The notes: generated from the sequence alone by a model not told the origin. DNA of 64,000 nt from Deinandra increscens subsp. villosa (GCA_039602395.1 JBCNJP010000010.1:30631414-30695413); one strand, 5' to 3'. Numbered from the stretch's first letter, positions 23,486 to 36,032 are shown. Numbers and translations: made by a program.

Positions 23486-24774
23486 AAATTTGTGACTATT
23501 AAAAAATACTTTTTAATTTTTTTAGTAGTGAGTCACACTTAAAAACAATATATGTGTGATGAAATGTTAGGTAATAGTCACACTTAAAAATAATTCATGT
23601 GATAATAATACGTTTCTCGTCACATTTTAATTTGTTTCATGTCACTAAAATGTATATAATGGTCACTTTATATGATAATTGTGTGTTTATTTACTACATA
23701 TAGTCACAATTTACTTAATTATTTGTGTCTAAAATACATAAACAATCACAGAGAAAATAAAAGTGTGACTACAAGTGTTTTACGGTCATGTATTCATGTA
23801 ACATATGTGACTAAGTGGAAATGTAATAACAAAAAGGTTAAAAATAATGTGACTAAATGTTAGCCAAAAGTGCACTTACAAATACTTGTGATTATAAAAC
23901 GTTTCTAGTCACATTTTTATTTGTCTTATGTGACTAAAAGGTATATAATGTTTACTTTATATTAACAACTAGGTATTTAATTGTGGTCATTTTTCAACCA
24001 ATAGTCACTTTAAGACATTTTTGTGTGACTAAAAACTACAAAATAGTCACACTTCAAACTATTTCTACATCAACTTTCATACTATGGTCACACATAACAA
24101 AATTGTGTGTCTCTAAAATCTAGACAATAGTCACACCTAAATATTTGTTATGTGACCAATTGTTAGCAAAACGTCACAATGAACACAAAAACATGTGTCC
24201 ATTTGGGAACATTATGTCACTAAAGATACGTAATGGTTACTTTATATTACCAACTAGGGGTTTAGTTGTGACCATTTTCCAACCAATAGTCATTTTAAGG
24301 CATTTTTGTGTAACTAAAAACTATGAAATAGTCACACTTCAAACTATTTCTACATCAACGTTTATGAAATAGTCACATATAACAAAATTGTGTGTCTCTA
24401 AAACCTAAACAATAGTCACACTAAATTATTAGTTATGTGACCAATTATTAGCAAAACGTCACAGTGAACACGAACATCATGTCACTATTTGGGAACATTT
24501 TGTCACTACAAAATAAATAAGTGTTACTAAAAAGGGTTTATGATGACATTATTCGATAAAATCATTGATCCAACACGAAAAATCGCTAGTCTATAGTCAC
24601 ACGTTTTATCTACGGTCATATTTTTTCGTATCATACGGTCATTGAAATTCAATGTCACTGTATGTGACTTAAAATGGCGCGACTTTTGGCCACAGATGGT
24701 ACGGAAAAAATAAGTGTGACTAATCACTTACGGTCACACTTTTCTGGTGTGACCGAAGATCATAGTTGTACTAG
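23486..24774 (+). mobile_element. Right end of a CACTA transposon with subterminal repeats
   Basis: Dozens of TAGTCACA / TGTGACTA words in both orientations fill 23486-24774. The sequence ends in ..GTACTAGTG, whose complement CACTAGTACAACTATG is a CACTA-type terminal inverted repeat. Subterminal arrays of a 6-12 base transposase-binding motif are established for CACTA elements (En/Spm TnpA sites). The left terminus is not found; it may be outside the window. After 24774 the sequence is the accessory-ORF region of element P. Confidence 0.75.
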
Positions 24775-26459
24775 TGGTTGCCATTCCTTTTCTTGCAAGG
24801 CTCTCAGCTGGTCAAAGATCTGATTGAATTGTTGCTTGCTGTTTTTCTTCATTGCTTTCAACTCTTCTTGTAGTTCAGCTATTTTCTTGCTGTTGTTATT
24901 GTCTGTTTTGACAATTCTTCTATTTGTATATAACTACTGCAGAAATTCTGATGTAGTTCTGTACTTTTTTGTTTTTGTTCATTCATGAAGTCATTGAGCA
25001 AATCAGTGAGAGATTTGGAAAAATTCTGGAAGTCAGATTTTGATGCAGCTTCAGGGGGGTAATACACCAGAAGACCTCACATGTCTTTTTGTTGGACTGA
25101 TTGATTTCTCCTTGAGAACTTCACCGGTGCCTGTTAACTCAGCTATGCTAAGTGTGTACAGGTCTTCCACATTCATTGGTTGGTCCAAAATTGGATTTAC
25201 CTCCTGTGTTTTTTAAGAGTCCTGAGACAGATGTGTTATTTGTCATTGTGAGCTGGCACTGAACACATCAGTGTTGCTCCTTTCCAAGTTTCCTTGACTT
25301 CTAGAGTCTCCACTTGTTGTTACATCATCTTCACTCACTGAGTCAGAGAAGATATTGTGATATGTGGCTATGATGAGAATGTCAAGGTGGGGTGAGTTGG
25401 TTGTTGGGGTTTGAGACTAGAGAAAGGCTTCTTGGTAGGATGTTTGTGGTGATGATTGCTGGCTTTTGGTCTGATTTGGAGAGTTTTGGTTTTCTGGAGA
25501 GTGTTGGGCTGAGAATGTTGGCTCTTGACATGCATGCAGGGGGCTTGGTGGAAGTTCTTGATGTGGTGAGTTTTGTGGTTGTGGAGGAGAGGAAGGGTTG
25601 TGGTCAACCATTTCTTCTGATAGTGATGTTGTGGTGTTGGTTGAAGTAGGTGATTGATCAGGGTTGGATTTGAATTGGTTGGCTTTAGTGAGATATTTCT
25701 GTAGGGCTGGGTTATTATAATCTATCCTAACTGTCATAGCCTATGGAAAATTACAGAAATCTATGTGTGTACCTGATCTGTAGATACCTTTGATATGATA
25801 AATTTATGTTGTATGGATTTCTTCATTTTCCTTTATCCTCACTTTATCTTTGATCATTTAGGCTAGAAATCTTATGTAGGGCGTAGATTCTGACTTCTTG
25901 CCTTTTTATTTTTCTTCGAGTCTTTTCTCTATATCTCTCCAGATCAGAAGGGCCGTGTCATTTTCTTCATTAAAGCTTAGGCTGTATAGGATAATGAGAG
26001 TGTTTTTGTTGATCTGATCCATGGAGCCCTTCTTGGATGTCATGGTGTAGTTGAGTAAATCAATTGTGAATCTACAAGCGGGTTTTAGCTGACTTACTCT
26101 GAGGTTTGAGATTAGACTATTTTCCTCCGGTGATTTCAGCAATTAGTTCTTTCAGGGCTGGATCTTCTGGGTTTGGAGAGAAGGATGTGAATTTGTTCGG
26201 AAGTGGGAACATTTTTTCAGGTCTGATAGTTGGAGAGTGATGTATGTGTCTGTATTCACTTATCCTTTCATGTTTCCATCACCATTTTGACAGTTGCCCA
26301 AAAGTTCAGGATGGCGGATTTTCGGCACGGTTTCGTTGATGGTTAAGGCCGTGGCAAGTTGAGATGAATGTTTCAGAGCTTCTATGATCAACTGGAGGTT
26401 TGATTAGTATGCAGATGGGTTTAGATCGCATGGTTGGTTAAGGGTGTCTAGGGTGAAAT
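24775..26459 (-). pseudogene. Accessory ORF b downstream of pol in element P (distal part)
   Basis: Minus-strand fragments in order: 26142-25906 (NSLISNLRVSQLKPACRF, TMTSKKGSMDQINKNTLI, LLIWRDIEKRLEEK), 25737-25417 (DYNNPALQKYLTKANQF, then Pro/Ser/Gln-rich), 25067-24879 and on to 24775 (coiled-coil-like Lys/Gln/Glu). Frameshifts separate them. The N-terminal part is at 34810-34673, beyond element H. The style matches long hypothetical proteins found next to Copia pol in some plants, in the position of the env-like ORF of SIRE-type elements. No signal peptide or membrane segment is evident. Function unknown. Confidence 0.5.
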
Positions 26460-27607
26460 TGTTGGGATTTACAGTGGGATTTAATACTTTAAATTAATTC
26501 TAAATTAATTTAGCAGCGGAAACGATTTAAAACGCGGACACAACTGTAACAGGATCAATCACCAGACACGACAAACACAGAAATATATTTATTCAATATA
26601 AATAAATAATTAAATTAAATATCTAACGAATTAGATATACCTTGGCGGGATCCGAGCAACCGCTCGAGACACCCGGATTCAACGGGCTCGCGCTAGAATG
26701 AACAGTGACATCTGACTCGAACCTGCGAGACAAATCGTCAACGGCGGCGGCGGCCATGGGCGGCGGCGGCGGTAGTGGCGGCGGCGGTGGTAGAGATACC
26801 ACCGGTGGTGGTGACAAAACTTTCTCCGTCGGAATGGCAACCGGTACCATTCCCACGATGATCTCGTCACCGGTGACCGGAGGTGACACGGTGGCGGTGG
26901 CCGGCGGGTATAAGGGTGCGGGCCACGAAGAGGGAACCGGACGCGGTGGCCTCGGCTGCGCCAGCAGCGCGAGGACCACCGGTCGGCGGTCGCGCGGCAG
27001 CACGGAGGGAGCGACAGCGGCGGCGGCTCGGGCTGCGGCTTCGGCTTCGGCTCGGGCTGCGGCTTCGGCTCGGGCTGTGACTGCTTCGCTCTCGAGTCGG
27101 GCGCATATACTGGCAAGACGGGGATCCATCGGAGATCGCAAAGGAATTGCGGTGGAGGTGGTGGCGGCGATCGGACGGCGCGGCGGCGGCGGGAAGCCGA
27201 TCTCGGCTTGGGGTCGGCGCCGAATAGGAGAGAGGAGAGGTTAGGGTTTTTTTTCTTTTTGACTTGTGTTCCAATTAACCTCCTCCTCCTCCCCTTTTAA
27301 TATTAAATCGCGGACCGGGGCCTGACGGACTGGGCCCGGTCACGATTCCTTTTAATCCACCAACCGATCAGTCTGTTAATCTGGTAACAACTGATCGGTC
27401 CGTCTTTTATTTGCCGAGTAATTTTGAGCCGAAAAAGTTTGTCGTTTTAAATAAATAATTAATATTTATTTAATTCACCGTTCAGTTCGTTTAATACTAA
27501 TTAACAATTAATTAGATTTAATAGTCCGTTGACCCGGGTGTAACTCTTACGGGTCAATATCGGTCGGGTTCGTTAATTCGTCGGGTCAGGACACTCTATT
27601 TCCAACA
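26460..27607 (-). repeat. 3' LTR of element H
   Basis: 1148 bases. It contains a GC-rich stretch (about 26740-27230) with GGC/GGCTTC repeats. On the minus strand this opens an Ala/Pro-rich 172-residue frame (27141-26623), with a splice-donor-like CCAAG/GTATAT near its end. Confidence 0.9.
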
Positions 27608-28428
27608 GTCTCCCACTTGGACTGAACGCAACAGTTTAACAAGCGCAGTCAGAGGCACTCTAGCTATGCATGGCTACAGGAACTAATATTAACACTTTAA
27701 GTCGTCAACCAAAGTATATCTGATTGACCATCAAGCAGAATCAAGACTTGTGCATTCATTATCATATGTTCCTTTCTGTGTAAGACATTGATGAATTATG
27801 AGACATGGACTCTCATGTTTTATTCATCGATTTTTGTTCTCGATACAATTCGAAGTGATCCAACAAACACACAATAAGTTTGGGTGAGGCCTCACACTTT
27901 TCACTTGGAATCAACGAGGGCGCCTTTATGTCTATCCGTTGCCGAAGCAAGAGTACAGAATCCCTTATTGAGGCATACAGCTCCCACTAAACCTCAGAGC
28001 CATTCCCAAAAGTAACCGTTATGGCTGGCAGTTACGCGACAACGTTAGGCTACAATCAAAGAATGTTCTTTAGTAGAAGGGAGTTCGAATATGCGTCTCA
28101 GGTCTAAGGATACATTAGAGCATGCATTAATCAAGCAAGCAAGACTTCCATGTTTGCGTTGCATGATGCGAGTTACGTCCAACGTCATTCACCAATGAGG
28201 TCCGTGAGTTTGAACGTTAAACAACTTTAAGGCTCAAACAGTCACAATAGTCTTAATTTAGTATAGCTCCCACTAACTAATCGACTATGGACATTTAGGA
28301 CAAGAACTTATTGTCCATGGATTAAACGTATAAATATTGAACACAGTTATGTAATTCATTATTGCATAAAACAGATGGAATAAGAATAGCGTAGATAACT
28401 GTTAGTGTTCATACATCCAAATACCGAA

Positions 28429-31400
28429 TCAAAACATGTCTTTAGCTAATCTAAGCCCTATCGCTTCTCTGTGGCGTATATGAGTCTCCTGAGTCATAGG
28501 CTTAGTGAAGGGATCAACTAAGTTTTGATCTGTGTGTACTTTGCTTATTTTGATTTCATTTCTGTCGACTACTTCTCTTATGTAGTGGAATTTCATCAGG
28601 ATGTGCTTGGCCTTCTTGTGAGACCCTTCCTCTTTGGCCTGAGCTATGGCGCCTGTGTTATCGCACAGCATCTCGATGGGCTGCCTTATACTTGGCATGG
28701 CATCGAGATCGGATATGAACTTCTTCATCCACACGGCTTCTTTAGCAGCTTCTGAGGCGGCTATGTATTCGGATTCAGTAGTAGAATCAGCTACTACTGG
28801 CTGTTTTGAGCTTCTCCAGAAAACAGCCCCTCCGTTAAGAGTGAATACGAATCCCGACTATGAGCGAGAATCATCTCGGTCAGTCTGAAACTAGCGTCAG
28901 TGTAACACCTTATAGTGAGCTCTTCATCAACACCTCCGTATACGAGAAACATGTCAGTGGTGTTTCTCAAGTATTTTAATATGTTCTTTACAGCCGTCCA
29001 GTGAGCTAGTCCTGGCGTCTGTTGGTACCGACTTGTCACGCTCAGTGCATACGAGACATCCGGTCGTGTGCAGAGCATGACATACATGATAGATCCAATA
29101 GCAGAGGCAAATGGGATCGATGCCATTTGGCTTATCTCGCGCTCCGTTTTAGGTGCTTGAGATTTGTCCAAGATTGTTCCCTTAGTCATGGGAACGGCTC
29201 CTTTCTTGGAGTTGCTCATGTTGAACCGAGCTATGATCTTATCAACGTATGTGCTTTGACTGAGACCCAAAATACGCTTAGATCGATCTCTGTGAATTTT
29301 AATTCCTAGAATGTAAGCGGCTTCTCCAAGATCTTTCATAGCGAAACAAGATGAAAGCCATTTCTTAACTTCGTTAAGCATGGGTATGTTGTTTCCTATG
29401 ATCAATATATCGTCTACGTACAGTACGAGAAACGATACAGCGCTCCCACTTGCCTTTATGTAAACACAAGGTTCATCTTTATTTTGATCAAAACCAAACT
29501 CTTTGACCTTTTGATCAAAACGAAGATTCCAGCTTCGAGATGCCTGCTTGAGTCCATAAATGGACTTGCTTAGCTTGCAAACCTTGTTTGGATTCTATGG
29601 ATCGTCAAAACCATCAGGCTGAACCATGTAGACATCCTCTTCGAGTTGTCCGTTCAGGAAAGCGGTTTTAACGTCCATTTGCCATATCTCATAATCATGG
29701 TATATGGCTAGGCAAGGAGAATCCTGATCGATTTGATCATGACAACGGGCGAAAAAGTCTCATCATAGTCAATCCCTTGGGTTTGAGTGAAACCTTTCGC
29801 TACAAGCCGTGCCTTGTAGGTTTGCACATTTCCATGCATGTCAGTTTTTCTTTTAAAGATCCACTTGCTCCCTACTGCCCGTGTGCCAGGGGGTAGCTCA
29901 ATCAAGTCCCAGACGTATTTGTCACGCATGGATTGCATCTCAGCGTTCATGGCTTCAAGCCATTTATCAGATTCTGCATCTGACATAGCAGCTTTGTAGT
30001 TAATAGGCTCATCGTTAGAATCGGCTATTAACAGAACGTCGAAGGCCTCATGATATCCAAGGTATCTATCAGGCTCATATCGTATTCTTTCGCTTCTACG
30101 AACGCTTGTGCTTGTGTTTGGGTCTGATGGTGCGACAACAATTTTTCGGTCAGACGCAGCGACCGTCTCAGGGTTAGGTGTATCTCGAATTTCTTCAAGA
30201 TCCACTGGATCACTATTTGTTCCTCGAGCAAGGAATTCTTTCTCAAGGAATTTACCTTTCCTTTTGATGGAAACAGTGTTTGCATCGGGATGGTAAAAGT
30301 AATAACCGGTATTACAATAGTATCCAACGAAAGTTACCTTTTCGCCTCGGGGATCGAGCTTATTGTCAGATTCACTGGTGACATAAGCATCACATCCCCA
30401 TACCCTGAGGTATGATAGTTTAGGAAGAGAACCATGCCATATCTCATATGGGGTCTTCCCTACTTTCTTGGTCGGTACCAGATTTATTAGGCGAGTAGCG
30501 GTCAAGATGGTATATCCCCAAAAGGAATGTGGCAAGGTTGTCCTGCACATCATCGATCGAACCATGTTAAGCAGAGTTTGATTCCTCCTTTCACTAACGC
30601 CATTTAACTGGGGTGTGCCAGGTGGAGTAGGTTGTGAAACGATTCCACATTCCTTCAGATGATTTAGGAATTCAGCGCTTAGGTATTCACCGCCTCTATC
30701 GGATCGAAGTATTTTAATAGTTCGAGTCAACTGATTTTGTACTTCATTTTGAAACTCTTTGAACTTTTCAAAAGTTTCATGTTTGTGTTTCATCAGATAG
30801 ACGTAGGCATATCTGCTGTAGTCATCGATGAAAGTCACGAAGTACTGTTCACGATTTCTCGTCTCGGTTCGAAAGGGTCCACACACGTCGGTGTGAATAA
30901 TGCCTAACAAGCCTTCGGCCCGTTCACCTGTGTGGGTGAAGGGTGACTTGGTCAATTTTCCAGATAAGCATGACTCGCATTCATCGAAGGAATCTGCATT
31001 TTGGGATTCGAGAATGCCAGCAGTTTGCAACTTCTTAATGCGGGCCTTGCTTATGTGACCAAGCCTATGGTGCCATAACGAGGATTCGCTACTATCAGGT
31101 TTGCTTCTTTTAGAAATATGATAGAGCTGGTCGTTTGTTTGAACATCTATCTCATATATTCCATGTCGAGGTTTAGCCTCGAAATAAAAGATATCATTAA
31201 GGTAAGCAACAATCACATTTCCATTAAATTTATACCAAAATCCTTGTTCAAACAATGAAGAGACAGAAATAATGTTTCTGGATAAACCAGGTGCATATAA
31301 ACAGTTAATCAGAGTAACTACAAGGCCAGAAGAGCATGAAAAAGAATATGTGCCAGTAGCAAGTACTGGGACCTTCTTCCTGTCACCAACGATGAGGTCC

Positions 31401-31531
31401 ATGCAGCCTCGTTCTGTCTTCTTCCACTTCTCAGGTTCCTGAAAAACATTAACAATGTGATAACCACATCCAGTATCAAATACCCATGAATTGGAGGAAA
31501 CAGTGAAAAGTTCAATAACATTTATCGACAT
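28429..31531 (-). pseudogene. pol: Copia pol of element H (protease, integrase, reverse transcriptase, RNase H)
   Basis: The first frame (31531-29708, 607 residues) begins just after a TGA that separates it from gag in the same frame. Protease: WVFDTGCGYHI. Gag-pre-integrase: HHRLGHISKARI and CESCLSGK. Integrase core: HTDVCGP, RSDRGGEY and SERRNQ (D, D, E). Reverse transcriptase start: WIFKRKTDMHGNVQTYKARLVAKGFTQ in pieces. The frame breaks at about 29708, with a further stop near 29595. The YVDD box is at about 29420, and 29405-28794 carries the rest of RT and the start of RNase H. Another break follows, and 28734-28429 contains the RNase H end (CDNTGAIA). At least three disabling changes. 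Confidence 0.88.
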
Positions 31532-31540
31532 ACATGATGA

Positions 31541-32290
31541 TCAACCTTTATTAGGGTTCTTGGTCATCTTCAGCTTCGCAAGATAAACAGGACAGTTGCG
31601 ACGCCAGTGTCCCATTTTGTTGCACTCATAGCACAGGCGCTCCTCGGGAGGCTGCACCTGTGGTTTCTTGCATTTGCCTTCTTTAACCTTCTTGGCTTTG
31701 GAGATCTTTGTATTAGCAACTCTGAGCACGTCCGGCGTGGTCCTGATCTTCACGTTTGGTATCAATGGAATAACCTCCTCGATCGACTGAGCCGAACAAT
31801 TAATCGCAAGAATACGATAATGTTCAGGCAAAGATCTGAGTACTACATCAAGAGCCATCCCGTCAGAGATGGAGTAGCCAAGGTCGATCAGCCTGTCGCG
31901 ATACGCTTTCATCAGTATGACATGATCGTATGGAGAGGAGTCGTTAGCCATAGAGCAGTTCACGAATTGTGAAAGTGCATCGGCTCGCTCAGTCCTCTGA
32001 CCTAACTCAAATAAATCCTTGAGTTTACGAATGATGTCATAAGCAGACATCCCCATGAAATTGTACCGATAATCCTGAGTCATGCTAGATAACATCAGGT
32101 CAGTGACGTCCTTATCATCGTCAGTGTGCTTTTGGAGCTCAGACCGCGAGTTCTCACTTAACAAGTAAGATGGAATACTCGCGATCGGTCGGTCAATGAC
32201 ATAGAGTTTCCCGAAGAGCCTTAAAAGGTTCCTTAGGGTTGTCTGCCATGCGAGAAAGCCAGTCTCAGTGAAGGGGTCGAGTTCTACCAT
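31541..32290 (-). CDS. gag: Copia gag protein of element H
   Basis: 249 residues from the first ATG, a gag_2/UBN2-type capsid: FLAWQTTLRNLLRL, VTDLMLSSMTQDY, AYDIIRKLKDLFE, ALSQFVNCSM, DGMALDVVLRSLPEHY. The zinc knuckle CYECNKMGHWRRNC is intact. The normal size for a Copia gag. It ends in TGA directly in frame with the pol ORF, seven codons before the next Met; most Copia elements have one continuous gag-pol frame. Confidence 0.88.
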   Translation of the reverse strand: MVELDPFTETGFLAWQTTLRNLLRLFGKLYVIDRPIASIPSYLLSENSRSELQKHTDDDKDVTDLMLSSMTQDYRYNFMGMSAYDIIRKLKDLFELGQRTERADALSQFVNCSMANDSSPYDHVILMKAYRDRLIDLGYSISDGMALDVVLRSLPEHYRILAINCSAQSIEEVIPLIPNVKIRTTPDVLRVANTKISKAKKVKEGKCKKPQVQPPEERLCYECNKMGHWRRNCPVYLAKLKMTKNPNKG

Positions 32291-33477
32291 TGAACTTAAT
32301 GAAGGTGAGTTTTCTTTAGCCTTCTGAAATAAGCAAAGTGAATTTAATCAGTATTTTTGATGTTTTATATTTCTTCAAAATAAGTTGGTAAGGTTTATTT
32401 TTAAGAAATCGAGAATTCGTTTAGACGACATTTACTTGAGATCACCAAATGAGCCTCAGGAGCAAAACCGTGTAAACAAACTGACAACGATTGTCAATTG
32501 TGAGACTCAAGTCACAACTCTCGGTATGAGGCCGCTATATACATACAATTGTATTTTGCGATACGTTTAGCCTCATCCGTGCCCACTCTAGCAATATACA
32601 CCCGTGGCGCGGTGTTGAAATACTCCAACACCATGAACATATACGTTTAAAGCGATAGTAATCCTAAATGGTCGAAGTGATGAAACGGTGTTGAAATACT
32701 CCAATGTCCTCACCTTAGAAGGTACCCTCGGCACCAAGTGCGGTGTTGAAATACTCTAACACTGATGCTCCGGTAAATACGTTCCAAGTTCGACTTGAGA
32801 TGGGATGGCACGAACTATCAGTTTTTAAGAATTACCAAATAGGGATATCAATTACTTTTAATTATCGTCAGACACGAACGACAAACCCTATCTCCACTCG
32901 GGACTAGTAAATTAATTTAACCTAATTAAATTACTAAGTTGTCGCGAATGGCATATTGTGTGTTAAACGGCATAAGGTCTTGATCTCGCTCGAGCCAAAC
33001 AAGCGAGATCATAGGGGACGAATTTAAAATAAATTAAATTAAATAAAACGGTAAACGATCGAGATGGCAACACTGTGCGATCTTGAATTCAGTTCAGCTC
33101 CCACTTGCTTCGACATCCCTCTGGCGCGTGTCCAGTCTTCGACTTTTGGTTACATACAAATTTACAATTACCAAAACTACTTCTAGTAACCTAGCTCTAA
33201 ATTTGTACAACTTTGAAACCCTAAAACTGGGTCCAATAAACCAAAATAAAAAACAACCAATTGGGCCAACAACTTGGGCCAAACAGATAATGACAAATCA
33301 CGCCAAACACATACACACATGTATACAAAATACAGAGTGGTCGGCCGTAACACACAATAGTAAATTATATAGAATTAAAATAAAATAAGTTAATTCTAAT
33401 TCGCAATTTGGATTTAAGTCGAGTTTGCGAAATACCGGTTACGAAAAGACCGGTTCTGGTTTACGCGCGGTGATAAT
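32291..33477 (-). other. 5' leader of element H
   Basis: No coding motif. Contains three copies of a 22-base imperfect palindrome (arms GGTGTTG and CAACACC) at 32611-32632, 32687-32708 and 32742-32763. Non-coding AT-rich sequence otherwise. Confidence 0.65.
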
Positions 33478-33490
33478 GGCTCTGACACCA
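33478..33490 (-). other. Primer binding site of element H
   Basis: Complement reads TGGTGTCAGAGCC, a variant of the initiator-tRNA-Met site, one base before the LTR. Confidence 0.85.
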
Positions 33491-33491
33491 C

Positions 33492-34672
33492 TGTTGGGAT
33501 TTATAGTGGGATCCGGGTTACCGATTTTAATTTTACTAAAACCGATTTAATAATTTAAATTAATTCTAAATTAATTTAGCAGCGGAACGATTTAAAACGC
33601 GGACGCAACTGTAACAGGATCAATCACCGGACACGACAAACACAGAAATATATTTATTCAAAATAAATAAATAATTAAATTAAATATCTAACGAATTAGA
33701 TATACCTTGGCGGGATCCGAGCAACCGCTCGAGACACGTGGATTCAACGGGCTCGCGCTAGAATGAACTGTGACATCTGACTCGAACCTGCGAGACAAAT
33801 CGTCAACGGAGGCGGCCATGGGCGGCGACGGCGGTAGTGGCGGCGGCGGTGGTAGAGATACCACCGGTGGTGGTGACAAAACTTTCTCCGTCGGAATGGC
33901 GACCGGTACCATTCCCACGATGATCTCGTCACCGGTGACCGGAGGTGACACGGTGGCGGTGGCCGGCGGGTATAAGGGTGCGGGCCATGAAGAGGGAACC
34001 GGACGCGGTGGCCTCGGCTGCGCCGACAGCACGAGGACCACCGGTCGGCGGTCGCGCGGTGGCACGGAGGGAGCGGCAGCGGCGGCGGCGGCTTGAGTTG
34101 CGGCGGCGGCTCGGGCTGCGGCTACGGCTACGGCTCAGGCTGCGACTGCTTCGCTCTCGAGTCGGGCGCATATACTGGCAAGACGGGGATCCATCGGAGA
34201 TCGTAAAGGAATTGCGGTGGAAGTGGTGGCGACGATCGGACGGCGCGGCGGCGGCGGGGAGCCGATCTCGGCTTAGGGTCGGCGCCGAATAGGAGAGAGG
34301 AGTGGTTAGGGTTTTTTTTCTTTTTGACTTGTGTTCCAATTAACCTCCTCCTCCTCCCCTTTTAATATTAAATCGCGGACCGGGGCCTGACGGACTGGGC
34401 CCGGTCGCGATTCCTTTTAATCCACCAACCGATCAGTCTGTTAATCCGGTAACAACTGATCGGCCCGTCTTTTATTTTCCGAGTAATTTTGAGCCGAAAA
34501 AGTTTGTCGTTTTAAATAAATAATTAATATTTATTTAATTCACCATTCAGTTCGTTTAATACTAATTAACAATTAATTAGATTTAATAGTCCGTTGACCC
34601 GGGTGTAACTCTTACGGGTCAATATCGGTCGGGTTCGTTAATTCGTCGTGTCAGGACACTCTATTTCCAACA
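33492..34672 (-). repeat. 5' LTR of element H
   Basis: 1181 bases, a direct repeat of 26460-27607. The GC-rich Ala/Pro frame is present but shortened and shifted (34065-33688, 125 residues), so it has not been kept intact. Confidence 0.9.
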
Positions 34673-34882
34673 GAAATTGCATCCGGGTGGTGAGTCATAG
34701 GATGAGGAATCTAGGTTTAGGGTTTGAGCAGAGGGGTTTCGAGTGATTTTTCCTTTGGACCAGGTGTAAATCGTAGGGGTTGCAGATGAGGATGCCATTT
34801 GTGGGTTCTCAAGTTTGTGATGTGAACAGTGGGATTTAGATGAGAGGGACGATGTCCTTTTATAGGTATCTCCTGATGCCAT
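34673..34882 (-). pseudogene. Accessory ORF b of element P (N-terminal part)
   Basis: Minus-strand frame with MASSSATPTIYTWSKGKI at about 34810, running into the target site of element H at 34677. The same protein continues after H at 26459 and leftwards. Unknown function. Confidence 0.5.
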
Positions 34883-35086
34883 TCCGTTATAGCGGCTATA
34901 ATTAATTCGAACAGACGCTTTTATTTTGAATGGTAATAAAAATTACCGTTGGCCATTATGTCAATAATTAGCGAATTAATTATCGTAATTATTATAGCCA
35001 ATTTTTCATTTATTGCTCAGATATTTTGGACAATTTTGATATTTGAGGAGACATTCTGCAATATTTCTGATCAAGAGAATGAGAAT

Positions 35087-36032
35087 TTATTTATCCAAGA
35101 AATTTATACAGAGAGTTAAGGCAAGTATAGATGTTTGTACACATGCATCTATTCTGGTCTTTGTTGTGAGTAGGAGTTTTGAAGGCTTTGAATCTTGCTT
35201 CCATTTGGAGAGAAATACATAGATGCAGAGAAGTTTTCCTTCATGTGGATGGAAGAAAATATCCATTGGAGTCTGGAAGTCCGGAAATGGATAGTCCACC
35301 AGGAGATATTCCCTTTTGAGAAACCACTTTGCTTGTTTTGATTCCTCTTGGTATTGTTTCCTGGTTTAAGGATTGGAGGATTAATTTTGTGGAAAACCTA
35401 GGGTAAATAATGAATCTTTCATTTAAGGGTCTGTTGAGATTGTTTTGCATGTGTCTCATGAGGTACAGAGAGAAATTCATATTGTGACCTTGAATGAGAG
35501 CATGCATGACACATTGAGTGTCCTCATCTGAAAGGTGATGATTAGAATATTTCGATGAGAAACAAATTTGAATCTAAGAGAAAAAGTATTGCCATAGATG
35601 TGGAAGATGAACTCTGTATGCTTTTCCTTCATATAGGTTTCCTTTGTATCCCATATCAAGAAGAGTTTTGATCACAACATCTTGATCGAAGTGACTAGGA
35701 GCAGATGGGCTGTCTTTGATTTGAAGTGCTTTTCTGATCAGATGTTGATTAAAGACAAACAATACTCCACACACGGATGTTCTTATCAATGTATTGTCTC
35801 CATCCTTAACAATGGGAACGACATTCCTCCAAGATTCTTGAAGTAGAGGGTAGTTGATTGGAATATCAAGAGTTAGTGCATATCCTATGGGGCAATTTTG
35901 GAGGAATTTCATCATTGGTTGATAGGACCAAAATCTGTTCCCACAGGGTGTATAGAGCATGAGATTGTGAAGGTGAGGAACATGGAATGTTGTATTTTCA
36001 GGTAATGGTGGAGAGAGTTCTTTGAAAGACAT
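35087..36032 (-). pseudogene. Accessory ORF a downstream of pol in element P
   Basis: Minus strand, frames 36032-35574 (MSFKELSPPLPENTTF, LTLDIPINYPLLQESWRNVV, VFNQHLIRKALQIKDSP, AYRVHLPHLWQYFF) and 35507-35241 (MHALIQGHNMNFSLYLMRHM, RFIIYPRFSTKLILQ). A frameshift separates them. The pattern HALIQG..NFS.Y.M.HM..N.....FI.YPRF recurs in hypothetical proteins associated with plant Copia elements, from memory of the family style. Located 3' of pol, the position of env-like ORFs in SIRE-type Copia, but no membrane segments are visible. Confidence 0.5.

Larger units (their letters stand above)
26460..34672 (-). mobile_element. Element H: complete Copia retrotransposon, degenerate pol
   Basis: LTRs 26460-27607 (3') and 33492-34672 (5') start TGTTGGGA and end TCCAACA. 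They are flanked by identical target duplications GAAAT (26455-26459, 34673-34677). Primer site 33478-33490; the tract complementary to TCTCCCACTTGG lies next to the 3' LTR. Gag and pol are recognisable but pol is broken. It is inserted in accessory ORF b of element P. The LTRs differ by several indels, including about 35 bases near their start, so it is older than A. Confidence 0.92.

Noticed and set aside
23066..24774. CACTAGTA at 23066 as the left end of a 1.7 kb CACTA element
   Set aside because: Only about eight bases match the right terminus, the subterminal words start 400 bases further on, and an exon would be inside.
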